The notes: generated from the letters alone by a model not told the origin. DNA of 64,000 bases from Paraburkholderia sp. UYCP14C (GCF_004197395.1 NZ_SELS01000038.1:18967-82966), one strand, 5' to 3'; shown: positions 43,731 through 53,174, counted from the first letter of the stretch. Numbers and translations are program-made.

Positions 43731-44156
43731 TTACAGCACCTTCAGATAGGTATCGCCGGATGCGACCACCGTGCCGTCCTGGCGCGTGACCTCTGCTCTG
43801 AACACGCATACGTTGCGACCGTCGTCCTTCTCGCGCAGCGTGAGCCGGGCAGTGACGGTGTCGCCGATAAATACCGGCGCGTTGAACGTGATGTCGTAGC
43901 GATAGGAAACCGCACCAGGGCTCGGCGCCTTTTGCGCCATATAGCCCATCACAGTCGATAAGAAGCCGACCGACAGACATCCTTGCGCGATGCGCTTTTC
44001 GAAACGCGTGGTTTTGGCGAATTCCTCGTTCAAATGCACGGCATAGAAATCGCCGACGATCCCGGCGAAGCCGTAGATATCGAATTCGGTTACGGTCTTG
44101 GCGAAATCGGCAGTGTCGCCGAGCGCGTAACAATCCATGTGCGGGCGTTTGGCCAT
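43731..44156 (-). CDS. MaoC-like hydratase/dehydratase
   Basis: A 141-residue hot-dog-fold protein. FAGIVGDFYAVHLNEEFAKT and FEKRIAQGCLSVGFLSTVMG correspond to the hydratase 2 motif and following helix, but Tyr-Ala-Val replaces the usual N-P-[LIV], so the Asp/His pair is less typical (Asp in GDFYAVH, His after it). It is the first gene of the MaoC-dehydrogenase-CaiB-MaoC operon; copy B of the 43-bp element lies 101-143 bp upstream. Confidence 0.82.
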   Translation of the reverse strand: MAKRPHMDCYALGDTADFAKTVTEFDIYGFAGIVGDFYAVHLNEEFAKTTRFEKRIAQGCLSVGFLSTVMGYMAQKAPSPGAVSYRYDITFNAPVFIGDTVTARLTLREKDDGRNVCVFRAEVTRQDGTVVASGDTYLKVL

Positions 44157-44256
44157 GGTGGTTCTGACAGTGAGAGTGGGTTGAGAAGCCGGCCTGTTCT
44201 TCGTTGATTGGGGCCGGCGGCCATGACTGAAATTTAATCAGCGCGGGTTGCTGACC

Positions 44257-44299
44257 GTTAGGACGGTTTGGGGGAATGCTTGGACTTTTTTGACCGCAC
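44257..44299 (+). promoter_or_regulatory. Shared 43-bp element, copy B (upstream of MaoC operon)
   Basis: GTTAGGAC, 15 nt, TTGGACTTTT followed by TTGACCGCAC. It matches copy A at all of the first nine bases and at 17 of the last 20, with identical spacing. It lies upstream of the minus-strand MaoC gene in the same relative orientation as copy A to GH88. Confidence 0.75.
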
Positions 44300-44440
44300 G
44301 TGCGCAGTGATTGCACTGGTCGGCCGGTCCGCAATCGGCACGCCGATCGCCCCGGTTAGTCATCAGGCAATATCGCCAAGGGCTTTCCCCGTGTGAACCG
44401 GATAAGTCGCCACCCCGGCTGTGAAACGCTTGCTATTAAA

Positions 44441-44483
44441 GACGCCGTAAAAAAGTACAAGAAATCAGGCGACCGGTCCTAAC
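44441..44483 (-). promoter_or_regulatory. Shared 43-bp element, copy C (upstream of TRAP operon)
   Basis: On the minus strand: GTTAGGAC, 15 nt, TTGTACTTTT followed by TTACGGCGTC. The spacing equals copies A and B. It lies 95-137 bp upstream of the plus-strand dctP start, in the same gene-relative orientation as the other two. Confidence 0.72.
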
Positions 44484-44577
44484 GCCCGTTGCGTGCACTC
44501 ACGAATACTTGAAGCGCCTGCAGACGGATCGACCGGATGCGGAGCAAAGACTAAATTCCAGTACGGAAGGAGACGAA

Positions 44578-45608
44578 ATGAAAGCATTCTTGAGCGCGCG
44601 CCGCGCAGGACGCGCCATCATGGTAGGTACGCTGCTCGCGGCAGGCATCGTTGTCGCCGGCGTCGCCCGCGCCGACGACCCGATCGTCATGAAGCTGGGC
44701 CACACCCTCGCTCCGAACAACCACTATCAGCTGACTGCCCAGGTGTTCGCCAGGGAGGTCGGGCAGCGAACTCACGGCAAGGTCAAGATCGAGATCTTTC
44801 CGCAGTCACAGCTCGGCGGCGAAGTGCAGATGGCGCAAGCGCTGCGCACCGGCACGCAGGAGCTCATGATTTCCGCCCAGGCGCCGATCGGAAACACGAT
44901 CAGGCAGTGGCAGATTTTCGATACGCCTACCTCTTTAGCAGCATCGACGACGCCAACCGGGTTCTGCAAGGACCGGTCGGCCGCAAGTTCCTCGACATGA
45001 TGCCGGCCGCCAACATGATCGGCCTGACGTGGCTATCGGTGGGCGAACGCAATTTGTTCACGGCTAAGAAGTCCGTCGGCTCGCTCGGTGACATGAAGGA
45101 TATGAAAGTGCGAGTGATGCAGAGCCCCGGCTATATCGCGGGCTATAAGGCTCTCGGCGCAAACCCGACGCCGCTGCCTTATAACCAGTTATTTCTGGCG
45201 CTTTCGCAAGGTCTGGTGGACGGCGGCGATACCTCACCGGAGCAGTTCATCCAGGACAAATTTTCGGATGTCGCCAGGCATTACTACCTGAGCCACGTGA
45301 ACTACTTGCCCGTGGTGCTGGCAATGAGCAAGAGCGCCTGGACGCGTCTTTCGCCTGACGAGCAGAAGGCGTTTCAGGCCGCTGCCGCCGTCGCCGCGGA
45401 CTACGACATGAAGGAATACAAGCACGAGTACGACGACGCGCTCGCAACGATGAAGAAGAATGGCACCCAGGTGAGCGAGGTAAACACGTCGCCGTGGGAG
45501 GCCGCGACCGAACGGGCGCGCCAGAGCCTGCTCAGCAACATTCCAGATGGCCAGGCGCTTTACCAGGAAATCAAGGCGGCCGACAAGTCCGCTGTCGCTT
45601 CGAAATGA
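44578..45608 (+). pseudogene. TRAP transporter solute-binding subunit (DctP family), frameshifted
   Basis: ATG 44578 with GGAAGGAGA upstream begins a secreted DctP-type binding protein: signal peptide ending GVARA-DD, then MKLGHTLAPNNHYQLTAQVF. At residue about 116 (QWQIFDT) the frame shifts at 44926-44927. Continuing +1 gives YLFSSIDDANRVLQGPVGRK, then PLPYNQLFLALSQGLVDGGD and a normal C-terminus to 45608. The family consensus at the break is FDxPYLF, so one C of an expected CCC is missing. Otherwise the coding sequence is intact over about 343 residues. Either a recent mutation has disabled the uptake system or this is a sequencing error. Confidence 0.85.
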
Positions 45609-45620
45609 AGGGGGAGCGCC

Positions 45621-46154
45621 ATGGAAAAGCTTGCGCGTAGTCTCCTGTTTATCGACGACCTGGTCCTGAAGATCACGCTGTTCCTATGCGGTGGACTGCT
45701 TCTCACGATGGTGTGCGTCGCTGGCCTCGGGGTGGTCTTTCGCTTCATCCTGCAGGACTCGCTGTCGTGGTCCGACGAACTCGCGGCTTATCTGTTCGTG
45801 TGGCTTACGTGCCTCGGTGCGGCGGCAGGAGCCAAGCTGCGGGTTCATCCGGAGGTGCGGGTACTGGCCGACCGTTGTCCGCCCATCTTCGCGCAGACAC
45901 TGGCGGACCTTACCGACTGCGTAGTCCTCGCGCTCGGCGTGGTGTTCGTCATGTACGGTGGCGAGATGCTCGAGCTGATGGGCACGGAAACCGCGACCTC
46001 TTTGCCAGTTTCCATGGTCTACCCGTATCTCTCGATTCCCGTCTGCGGCGCGCTGCTGGTCTTTCATTCCGCGGTGCGAATCGCGGTTTCCCATCTCGCG
46101 CCCGGCGCGCAAACGAGGCCCTCTCTGTTGCAGGGCGTCTCCGAACATATCTGA
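45621..46154 (+). CDS. TRAP transporter small permease (DctQ family)
   Basis: A 177-residue membrane protein with four predicted helices. The DctQ signature is WSDELAAYLFVWLTCLGAAA, followed by KLRVHPEVRVLADRCPPIF. It pairs with the large permease downstream and the binding protein upstream. It starts 12 bp after the dctP stop, with GGGGGAG upstream. Confidence 0.9.
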   Translation: MEKLARSLLFIDDLVLKITLFLCGGLLLTMVCVAGLGVVFRFILQDSLSWSDELAAYLFVWLTCLGAAAGAKLRVHPEVRVLADRCPPIFAQTLADLTDCVVLALGVVFVMYGGEMLELMGTETATSLPVSMVYPYLSIPVCGALLVFHSAVRIAVSHLAPGAQTRPSLLQGVSEHI

Positions 46155-46165
46155 GGTGAATCAAC

Positions 46166-47437
46166 ATGTGGGCACTCGCTCTAGGCGCCGGATTGCTCGG
46201 CTTGGGTGTACCGGTGGCCATTTGCATCGGCATTGCGGCGACGATTGCATTGACGCTGAATGGAACCCCGCTGCTGGTGATTCCGCAGCAGCTGTTTGCG
46301 AACCTGAATAACGTCGGCCTGCTGGCCATCCCGTTCTTCATGTTGACTGGCGCCATCATGGATGCGGGCGGCGTCTCGCGCCGGATCATCGACTTTTCGC
46401 AGGCGCTTGTCGGATTTATGCGCGGCGGCATCGGGCAGGTGACGATCGTTGCCAGCATGTTCTTCGCCGACCTCTCCGGTTCGGCGACCGCGGACACCGC
46501 AGCGATCGGCTCGGTCATGATCCCGGGGATGGTCAAGCAGGGCTATTCACGCGCGTTCGCAGTGGCGCTGCAGTCGGCCGCGGGCTCGCTCGGACTGCTG
46601 TCGCCCGTGTCGATGAGCATGCTGGTGTATGCGTACACCGCCAACGTGTCGGTCGGCACGATGTTCGTCGCGGGGATCGTGCCGATGCTGCTGGTCGTGA
46701 TTTCCTTCATGCTCGTGAACTACGTCACTGCCGTGCACCAGAACTATACGGCCATCGAACCGTTTTCCGCCGCGCGGCTGTGGACCACGTTCAGACAGGC
46801 GATCCTGGCACTGCTGACTCCTGTGATCATTCTGGGCGGTATTCTCGGCGGCATCTTCACCCCGGTTGAGGCAGGCGTCATCGCGGCGGTCTATGTGACG
46901 CTGGTGAGCGCCTTCGTCTTCAAGTCGCTCAAGCTGTCGCACTTCAGGGAAATACTCACGCGCACTGCTATCAATACCACGCGGGTATCGTTTCTTCTCG
47001 GGCTCGCGTTCGTGCTCGGCCGCTATCTGATCGAGGCGCAAATCCCGCTGCACGTCGCCAACAGCTTTCTCGCCGTGACGACCAGCGCGTTCGTGTTGCT
47101 GATCCTGATCAATCTCTTCCTTCTGGCAGCCCATACGGTACTGGAAACGATCTCGAGTATCGCGGTGGTGATCCCTGTGTTCCTGCCGCTCGTGGTGCAG
47201 ATGCATATCGACCCGGTGGTGTTCGGTGTCATCGTACTGATCAACTCGGCCATCGGCATCAACCTGCCACCGATCGGCTTTTGCCTCTTTACGGCTGCAT
47301 CGATCGGCGGCGTGTCCGTCGAAAAAGCGACTCGGGCGATCCTGCCGTTCATCTTCGCGCTGGCAGTCGACCTGCTGCTGATCATTGTTTTCCCGCATAT
47401 CCCACGCTTCCTGCCGAACCTGCTGGCAATCAAATAA
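46166..47437 (+). CDS. TRAP transporter large permease (DctM family)
   Basis: A 423-residue membrane protein of about 12 helices. LLAIPFFMLTGAIMDAGGVS, FADLSGSATADTAAIGSVMI and GGIFTPVEAGVIAAVYV are DctM hallmarks, with GINLPPIGFCLFTAASIGGV near the end. It is the ion-coupled channel for a C4- to C6-type carboxylate; the substrate is not readable from sequence. It lies 11 bp after dctQ. Confidence 0.92.
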   Translation: MWALALGAGLLGLGVPVAICIGIAATIALTLNGTPLLVIPQQLFANLNNVGLLAIPFFMLTGAIMDAGGVSRRIIDFSQALVGFMRGGIGQVTIVASMFFADLSGSATADTAAIGSVMIPGMVKQGYSRAFAVALQSAAGSLGLLSPVSMSMLVYAYTANVSVGTMFVAGIVPMLLVVISFMLVNYVTAVHQNYTAIEPFSAARLWTTFRQAILALLTPVIILGGILGGIFTPVEAGVIAAVYVTLVSAFVFKSLKLSHFREILTRTAINTTRVSFLLGLAFVLGRYLIEAQIPLHVANSFLAVTTSAFVLLILINLFLLAAHTVLETISSIAVVIPVFLPLVVQMHIDPVVFGVIVLINSAIGINLPPIGFCLFTAASIGGVSVEKATRAILPFIFALAVDLLLIIVFPHIPRFLPNLLAIK

Positions 47438-47545
47438 CACGAGGACAATGGGCCGCCGCCCGCACGCGCCCGGCCCAATCTTCAGAACTTCGTGCGCGGC
47501 GACTGTTCTCGCGCACCAAGCGATCGCAATACCGAGAGGCTCATC

Positions 47546-48379
47546 ATGAACACGGCTCACATCGAACGAAGCGGAGCGGCGCCGGTCCCGCTTGCCGCAG
47601 GCGAGGACCTGCGGTACCTGAAGCTGGAACAACCCGTTGAGTTCGTCTGGTTGATCACGTTGAATCATCACGACAAGCGCAATGCGCTGTCTGTGCCGCT
47701 GCTGGAGGAACTGGCGCGCGTGCTCGCGGCGGCCGAAGCCAGCGACAACGTCAGGGCTGTCGTGCTCACCGGCGGCGAGCGTTTCTTCAGCGCGGGAGCG
47801 GATATCGCCGACATGGCGGCACGCGGGGTCGCAGCGTATGCGGACCCGGTGCGCCTCGCGAGCTGGAAGGCGATCGAAACGTTTCCGAAGCCGCTGCTCG
47901 CTGCGGTCAACGGCTTCGCCATCGGTGGTGGCCACGAGCTGGTGATGCTGGCCGATATCGTCGTCGCGGCGGACGACGCGACCTTCTCGCAGCGAGAAAT
48001 CGTGATCGGCGCGCTCCCGGGCGATGGCGCCACTCAGCGCCTGCCGCGGGTGCTCGGCAAGACAGTGGCGATGAAACTCGTGCTCACCGGCGAACCGCTG
48101 ACGGCTGCCGAGGCCGAGCGCCACGGACTGGTGACCGAGGTCGTCGCGCCGGCACGCAGCATCGCGCGCGCTATCGAGATCGCGTCGCTGATCGCCGCCC
48201 GCGCGCCGCTCGCGGTCCGATTGGCCAAGCGCGCGGTGCTCGATTCCTTCGAGACCGACCTTCAACGAGGCCTGCAGCGGGAACATCAGGCGAATCTCGA
48301 CGTGTTCAAGACGGAGGATCGCGCCGAAGGCCACCGCGCATTCGTCGAAAAGCGGCCGCCGCACTTCAAGGGTCGCTGA
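47546..48379 (+). CDS. Enoyl-CoA hydratase/isomerase family protein
   Basis: A 277-residue crotonase-fold protein with a 28-residue N-terminal leader. Oxyanion-hole segments are ERFFSAGADIADMAARG and VNGFAIGGGHELVMLADIVV; the catalytic-Glu region is FSQREIVIGALPGDGATQRL, where a Glu equivalent to rat Glu144 sits in the QREI segment. ATG 47546 gives the best fit; 109 bp separate it from dctM. It probably acts on the CoA ester produced by the CaiB enzyme encoded next. Confidence 0.88.
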   Translation: MNTAHIERSGAAPVPLAAGEDLRYLKLEQPVEFVWLITLNHHDKRNALSVPLLEELARVLAAAEASDNVRAVVLTGGERFFSAGADIADMAARGVAAYADPVRLASWKAIETFPKPLLAAVNGFAIGGGHELVMLADIVVAADDATFSQREIVIGALPGDGATQRLPRVLGKTVAMKLVLTGEPLTAAEAERHGLVTEVVAPARSIARAIEIASLIAARAPLAVRLAKRAVLDSFETDLQRGLQREHQANLDVFKTEDRAEGHRAFVEKRPPHFKGR

Positions 48380-48395
48380 TCCTAACGGAGATCGT

Positions 48396-49631
48396 ATGAA
48401 CGGGCTGAACGGTATCCGCATTCTCAGCTTCAATCATTTTCTGATGGGGCCTTTGGGCGTGCAGCACCTCGCCGATTGCGGGGCCGAAGTCATAGCTGTC
48501 GAACCTGTCGACGGCGCATTTCAGCGCAAATGGGGCGGCGCGAACCGCGCCATCGATGGACAGACGATGCTGCTTCTGATGGGTAATCGCAATAAGCGCA
48601 GTCTGGCGCTCAATCTCAAGGACGCGCGGGCGATCGAGATCGTCATGAGCTTGCTGCCACAAGTCGACGTCGTCGCCGAAAACTACCGTCCCGGTGTGAT
48701 GGAACAGCTGGGATTGGGTTACGACGCGCTCAGGGCGATCAAGCCGGACATCATCTATGCGTCCGGCTCGGGATTCGGTCCTGACGGACCCTATGCCAGC
48801 CGGCCAGGGCAGGACCTGATCATTCAGGCCATGTCGGGTATCGCGACAATCACCGGAACCCGGCAGGGCGGTCCGCGCGCGGTGGGTGTGTCCGTCGTCG
48901 ATCATCACGGCGCTGCGCTGTATGCGAACGGTATCCTGACGGCACTCCTCAACCGTGAGCGTACGGGCGAAGGCTGCCGGGTCGACGTTAGCTTGCTGGC
49001 GGCTGCGCTCGATCTGCAACAGGAGTCTCTCACGTGCTTCCTGAACGGCGAAGGCCGTGACGACGTGCGACAGGCAGGGCGTGTATCAGGTTGGTACTTC
49101 CCCGCGCCGTATGGCATATACGCAACTGCGGACGGTTTCATCGCATTGTCGCTGAGTCCTCTTGACATCATCTATCAGATCCTCGAGATCCCGGAAAAGG
49201 AACGGATTCCCGCGAAGGGCGCATTCGACGAGCAGCAGGAAATCTCCGACCGGCTTGCGCGCCGACTTGCGCAGAACACGACGGCGCACTGGTTGCCACT
49301 CTTCGAGCGGCATCATGTCTGGCACACGCGCGTCAACGATTATGAGCAGGTGGTTGCCGATCCGCAGGTGCGCCACTTGAACAGCTTCGAGACAGTCGAA
49401 GGCGCAACCGGCAGCCCCGTGACGCTCGTCAATCACCCGGTGCGCTACAACGGCAGCGCGCCGGCTATCCGCACGCCGCCGCCACGGTTGGGCGCGCACA
49501 CGATCGACATCCTGTCAGGGTTGGGAATGAGCCGGCCGACCATCGACTCGTTGCTGGCGGACGGCGTAATCGGCGTTGCCGAGGACGCCGCGGCCGTTGC
49601 CGCGGACGCGGCAAAAGACGGCGTTGCTTGA
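48396..49631 (+). CDS. CaiB/BaiF family CoA transferase (class III), second copy
   Basis: A 411-residue class III CoA transferase, paralogous to the one at 41301. It has LNGIRILSFNHFLMGPLGVQ, NYRPGVMEQLGLGYDALRAI, the catalytic Asp in GVSVVDHHGAALYANGIL, and a longer Ala-rich C-terminus (GVAEDAAAVAADAAKDGVA). It lies 16 bp after the enoyl-CoA hydratase gene. Confidence 0.9.
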   Translation: MNGLNGIRILSFNHFLMGPLGVQHLADCGAEVIAVEPVDGAFQRKWGGANRAIDGQTMLLLMGNRNKRSLALNLKDARAIEIVMSLLPQVDVVAENYRPGVMEQLGLGYDALRAIKPDIIYASGSGFGPDGPYASRPGQDLIIQAMSGIATITGTRQGGPRAVGVSVVDHHGAALYANGILTALLNRERTGEGCRVDVSLLAAALDLQQESLTCFLNGEGRDDVRQAGRVSGWYFPAPYGIYATADGFIALSLSPLDIIYQILEIPEKERIPAKGAFDEQQEISDRLARRLAQNTTAHWLPLFERHHVWHTRVNDYEQVVADPQVRHLNSFETVEGATGSPVTLVNHPVRYNGSAPAIRTPPPRLGAHTIDILSGLGMSRPTIDSLLADGVIGVAEDAAAVAADAAKDGVA

Positions 49632-49696
49632 AGCAGGGGGGCGCCGTCCACGCGGCCAGCGTGCCGCACGTGTCGATGAAAACAGGAGAAGCAGGC

Positions 49697-51421
49697 ATGA
49701 GTGACAAGTACAGGGAAGTCATGACGGACGTGCTCGTCGTTGGCAGCGGCGGCGCTGCGCTGCGGGCTGTGCTCGAAGCAGATTCCGCCGGCGCTGACGT
49801 GCTGGTCGTGATCAAAGGTCAATTTGGCAAAAGCGGCGCGACGTTTCATAGCGTAGCTGAAGTAGGCGCCTTCAATGTGCCGGACGGAGCAGGGGACCCA
49901 AGCGACAATCCTGATGTTTTTCTCGCTGATATCCTGCATGCCGCTCAAGGCATGGCCGACCCGCGCCTGAGCGCGATTCTGGCGAACGAAGCGCAGGATT
50001 CCCTGCGATACCTTGAACGGTACGGCGTCAAGTTCGAGCGCGAGGACGACCATTACCTGGTTTTTCGCGCGTGCTTTTCTTCCAGGGCGCGCTCACATGT
50101 GATTCATGAGCACTTCAAACCCATCGTGAAATCGCTGGGGACCGAAGCGTCGCGGCGAGGCATCAAGGTCATGGACCGGTTGATGCTCGTCGACCTGCTA
50201 ACGCGGGACGGCGAATGTCTCGGCGCATACGCGATCAATTCTGATGGAAACCCGGTGCTGATCCGTGCCAAGTCGACGATTCTTACCACCGGCGGCGCAA
50301 GTCAGCTGTTCGCCCAAAACCTGTATCCATCGGACATTACCGGCGACGGCTATGCAATGGCTTATCGCGCGGGCGCAAGACTGGTCAACATGGAGTTCAT
50401 GCAGGCCGGTGTGAGCGTGCTGACGCCTTTCGTCAACCTGTTCGGCAACTACCTGTGGGACGCGCAGCCGAATCTGACCGACCGCGATGGCAGGGCGTTC
50501 GTCCGTGACTATCTGCCGGCGGGACTCGCTCAGGTTGATGTCATTCGGCAAAAAGAGCGGCACTTCCCATTCAGCTCAAGCGACATCTCGCGCTATGTCG
50601 AAATTTCTATTCAGAAGGCACTCAACGATGGCCGCGGCACGGTTGAAGGCGGCGTGTTTCTCGACTTCGTCGGATGCGATCTCGAAGCGATACTGGCCGA
50701 CAGGAGCCGCAGCATCGCAAGGATGTGGCCGCTGACCTGCCAATGGTATAAGGAGCACGGCGTCGACCTTCATCGCGACCGAGTGCAGATCACCTGTTCC
50801 GCACATGCGATCAACGGCGGTTTATACATCGACGAAAACGCACAGTCCAATTTGAAGGGTTTGTTCGCTGCGGGTGAGGTGGCAGCGGGTCCACATGGCG
50901 CCGACCGTCTCGGCGGCAACATGGCCTTGACGTGCCAGGTCTTCGGCCGCCGCGCGGGCCTCGCTGCGGCCGAACGAGCGAGAAAGACAAACCACCGCGC
51001 GATTGCGGGGGCCCTGGACGACAGGCGCACGGTCGCCACGCAATTCCGCCGAAGTGGCAGGCACACGGTGGACGAACTGAGAGCACGGATTCAGCAGAGT
51101 GCAAACCGGTATTTGCTGATCGTGCGCGAGGAAGCCGGGCTTCAGACCTTCAGGCGGATCTGCAGGGAGACGCGAGACCAGTTGTTTCAGGACACGATGA
51201 TCCGCACTCCGGCCGAGCTCATCCGGAGCATCGAGTTGGCGAACTTGATTCAGGTCGGTGAATTGATGGCTTGCGCATCGCTTGCCAGACGTGAGAGTCG
51301 CGGCGGTCACTATCGCGAAGATTTTCCCGAGCGCAATCCGGACTTCGCCAGCAACATCTTCCTCGAGCGCAACGTACCGGAAGGCCTGTGGTTCGGGCGG
51401 CTGGCGGATTTGCCGGGCTGA
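49697..51421 (+). CDS. FAD-dependent fumarate reductase/succinate dehydrogenase-type flavoprotein
   Basis: A 574-residue FrdA/SdhA/NadB-family protein. FAD motif TDVLVVGSGGAALRAVLEAD, active-site His in CSAHAINGGLYIDENAQS, AAGEVAAGPHGADRLGGNM and the C-terminal catalytic RRESRGGHYREDFPERN are all present. No iron-sulfur or membrane partner genes lie nearby, so it may be a soluble 2-enoate reductase or dehydrogenase acting on the pathway's dicarboxylate. ATG 49697 is preceded by AGGAGAAG. Confidence 0.85.
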   Translation: MSDKYREVMTDVLVVGSGGAALRAVLEADSAGADVLVVIKGQFGKSGATFHSVAEVGAFNVPDGAGDPSDNPDVFLADILHAAQGMADPRLSAILANEAQDSLRYLERYGVKFEREDDHYLVFRACFSSRARSHVIHEHFKPIVKSLGTEASRRGIKVMDRLMLVDLLTRDGECLGAYAINSDGNPVLIRAKSTILTTGGASQLFAQNLYPSDITGDGYAMAYRAGARLVNMEFMQAGVSVLTPFVNLFGNYLWDAQPNLTDRDGRAFVRDYLPAGLAQVDVIRQKERHFPFSSSDISRYVEISIQKALNDGRGTVEGGVFLDFVGCDLEAILADRSRSIARMWPLTCQWYKEHGVDLHRDRVQITCSAHAINGGLYIDENAQSNLKGLFAAGEVAAGPHGADRLGGNMALTCQVFGRRAGLAAAERARKTNHRAIAGALDDRRTVATQFRRSGRHTVDELRARIQQSANRYLLIVREEAGLQTFRRICRETRDQLFQDTMIRTPAELIRSIELANLIQVGELMACASLARRESRGGHYREDFPERNPDFASNIFLERNVPEGLWFGRLADLPG

Positions 51422-51691
51422 GCGGAACGTCAAGCCAGTGGCCGTGCGCGGCAGAATCCAAACCACGAGAATACCGTAGACGCTGTCGCGTTCCATCGGC
51501 ACACGAATCGGGCCGGTCATGCCAGCGAAGCTCAAATCAGTTTCCAGCGCGTTCCTCGCCTTGCCGGGGGTATCCGACCTATCCATCCACGCCGTTAGCG
51601 GAGCCGACGGTCGCTGAGATCTGGGTAGAGTATGCCCTGTTTCCCCTGGCAAATAGAGCGCGAGGTGCGCTCCAGAGCAAGGCCGCCGCCC
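51422..51691. other. Convergent intergenic stretch
   Basis: 270 bp between the FrdA-like gene and the convergent MFS pseudogene. A minus-strand open frame crosses it but continues antisense into the FrdA gene and has no recognisable homology. I see no clear terminator hairpin or repeat. Confidence 0.3.
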
Positions 51692-53002
51692 TCAACGATC
51701 AATCAATCGCGACGGGAAACAGAACACGATCAGGCCGCCGACGATCATGCTCGCGGCAAGGACATACAGCCCGATGCTCGTACTGCCCGTGTTTTGCTTG
51801 ATCCACCCGAGCATGTACGGGCTGACGAAGCCGGCCAGGTTGCCGACCGAATTGACGAGCGCAATGCCCGCGGCGGCCGCCACACCGCCCAGCAAGGCAG
51901 GCGGCAGATTCCAGAACTGCGAAACGACCGACAGGACACCTATCATGCCGATCGTCAGCCCGCACACGGCCATCACGGTGCTATGCGGATACTTCGCGGC
52001 GAGCCCGAGGCCGATTGCGGCGACGACGCCAGGCAGCGCGAGATGCCAACGGCGCTCACGTGTCTTATCCGAATGTCGCCCGATAAGGAACATCGCTATA
52101 ACAGTCGCGGTGTAGGGAATCGCTGTCAGCATGCCGACCTGTAACGGATCCGTGACGCCCCTGTCCTTGATGATAGTGGGCATCCAGAACAGAACACCGT
52201 ATTCGCCCATCAGGATGAAGGCATACATGACGCACAAAATCCACGTGCGAGCGTCGGTGAAGGCGCCACGCAGCCAATGCACCTGGGCCTCCGGAATCTC
52301 ACGTTCGAGATTCGTCTCGAGCAATTGCTTCTCCGCTTCTGTGAGCCATTTGGCGGAGCGGACATCATTGCCCAGTACAAAAGACACCGCGATGCCGAGC
52401 AGTACCGATGGCACCGCCTCGAACAGGAACATTATTTGCCATCCAGACCACGCGCTGATATTGCTTAGCGAATGCATGATCCAACCGGAAAGCGGGCCGC
52501 CGAGCATGCCTGCGAGAGGAATGCCACCGAGGAATAGCGCAATGATGCCTCCACGCCGCGACGACGGATACCAGTACGTCAGGTATAGCAAGATGCCAGG
52601 CAGAAAGCCGGCTTCAGCGACGCCGAGAAAGAAACGCATCACGTAGAAGGTAGTCGGAGTTTTAACGAACACCATCGCTGCCGAAAGAAGGCCCCACGTA
52701 ATCATGATCCGGGCAATCCAGATCCTCGCGCCGACCTTATGCATGACGATGTTGCTCGGTACTTCGAATATCACATAGCCGATAAAGAAGATACCCGCGC
52801 CGAGACCATAGACCGTTTCACTGAACTTGAGTTGGTCGAGCATCTGGAGCTTGGCGAAGCCGACGTTCGCGCGGTCGAGATAGCCAGCTGTGTAGCACAT
52901 GAGCAGAAAGGGGATAAGTCGCCACGACACCTTTGAATAGACACTGCGCTAGTCTAACGGGGCTTCCGAATATGCCATGGCGGCTGGCGTGTTGATCGAC
53001 AT
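51692..53002 (-). pseudogene. MFS transporter (anion:cation symporter type) with in-frame amber stop at codon 18
   Basis: From ATG 53002 (GGAG six bases upstream) the frame reads MSINTPAAMAYSEAPLD, then TAG at 52949-52951, then RSVYSKVSWRLIPFLLMCYT and on to a complete 12-helix ACS/phthalate-type transporter ending at 51692. The sequence on both sides of the TAG fits the family N-terminus, where an Asp-Glu or similar pair is usual, so a GAG, CAG or AAG codon has probably become TAG. A GTG at 52930 could start a shortened protein lacking about 24 residues before the first helix, so some function may persist. Confidence 0.8.
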
Positions 53003-53174
53003 GTCTCGCTCCATAATGAGTAGGCAGCCTTCTCGCTGCGCTTTCGTCTGCTCCAGCCTGGCCTGATCGATTTCGGCCTAGAATCTTCCTTGCGGTGCCG
53101 GCCCATCAGCGTCGGATGGTCGAGTCGGCGGCGCGTAGCTACCTCCCTTTCGATGGTCGCACTAGCCGGCACAT

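Larger units (their letters stand above)
44157..44577. other. Divergent control region between MaoC operon and TRAP operon
   Basis: A 421-bp gap with no gene. It holds copies B and C of the 43-bp element, facing opposite ways, each about 100 bp from the start codon of the operon it precedes. This symmetric layout indicates that one regulator drives both operons outward. Confidence 0.7.

Noticed and set aside
46547-48433. A 628-codon open frame on the minus strand.
   Set aside because: It runs antisense through dctM, the enoyl-CoA hydratase and the start of the CaiB gene, all well-supported families. Its composition is low-complexity and charged.
50822-51652. A minus-strand frame reaching into the gap after the FrdA-like gene.
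   Set aside because: Most of it is antisense to the FrdA-like flavoprotein; the part in the gap has no family I recognise.
52949-52951. The amber codon as a pyrrolysine or programmed readthrough site.
   Set aside because: Pyrrolysine systems are not expected in this bacterial group and no special downstream structure is evident; a nonsense mutation next to other decayed genes is simpler.
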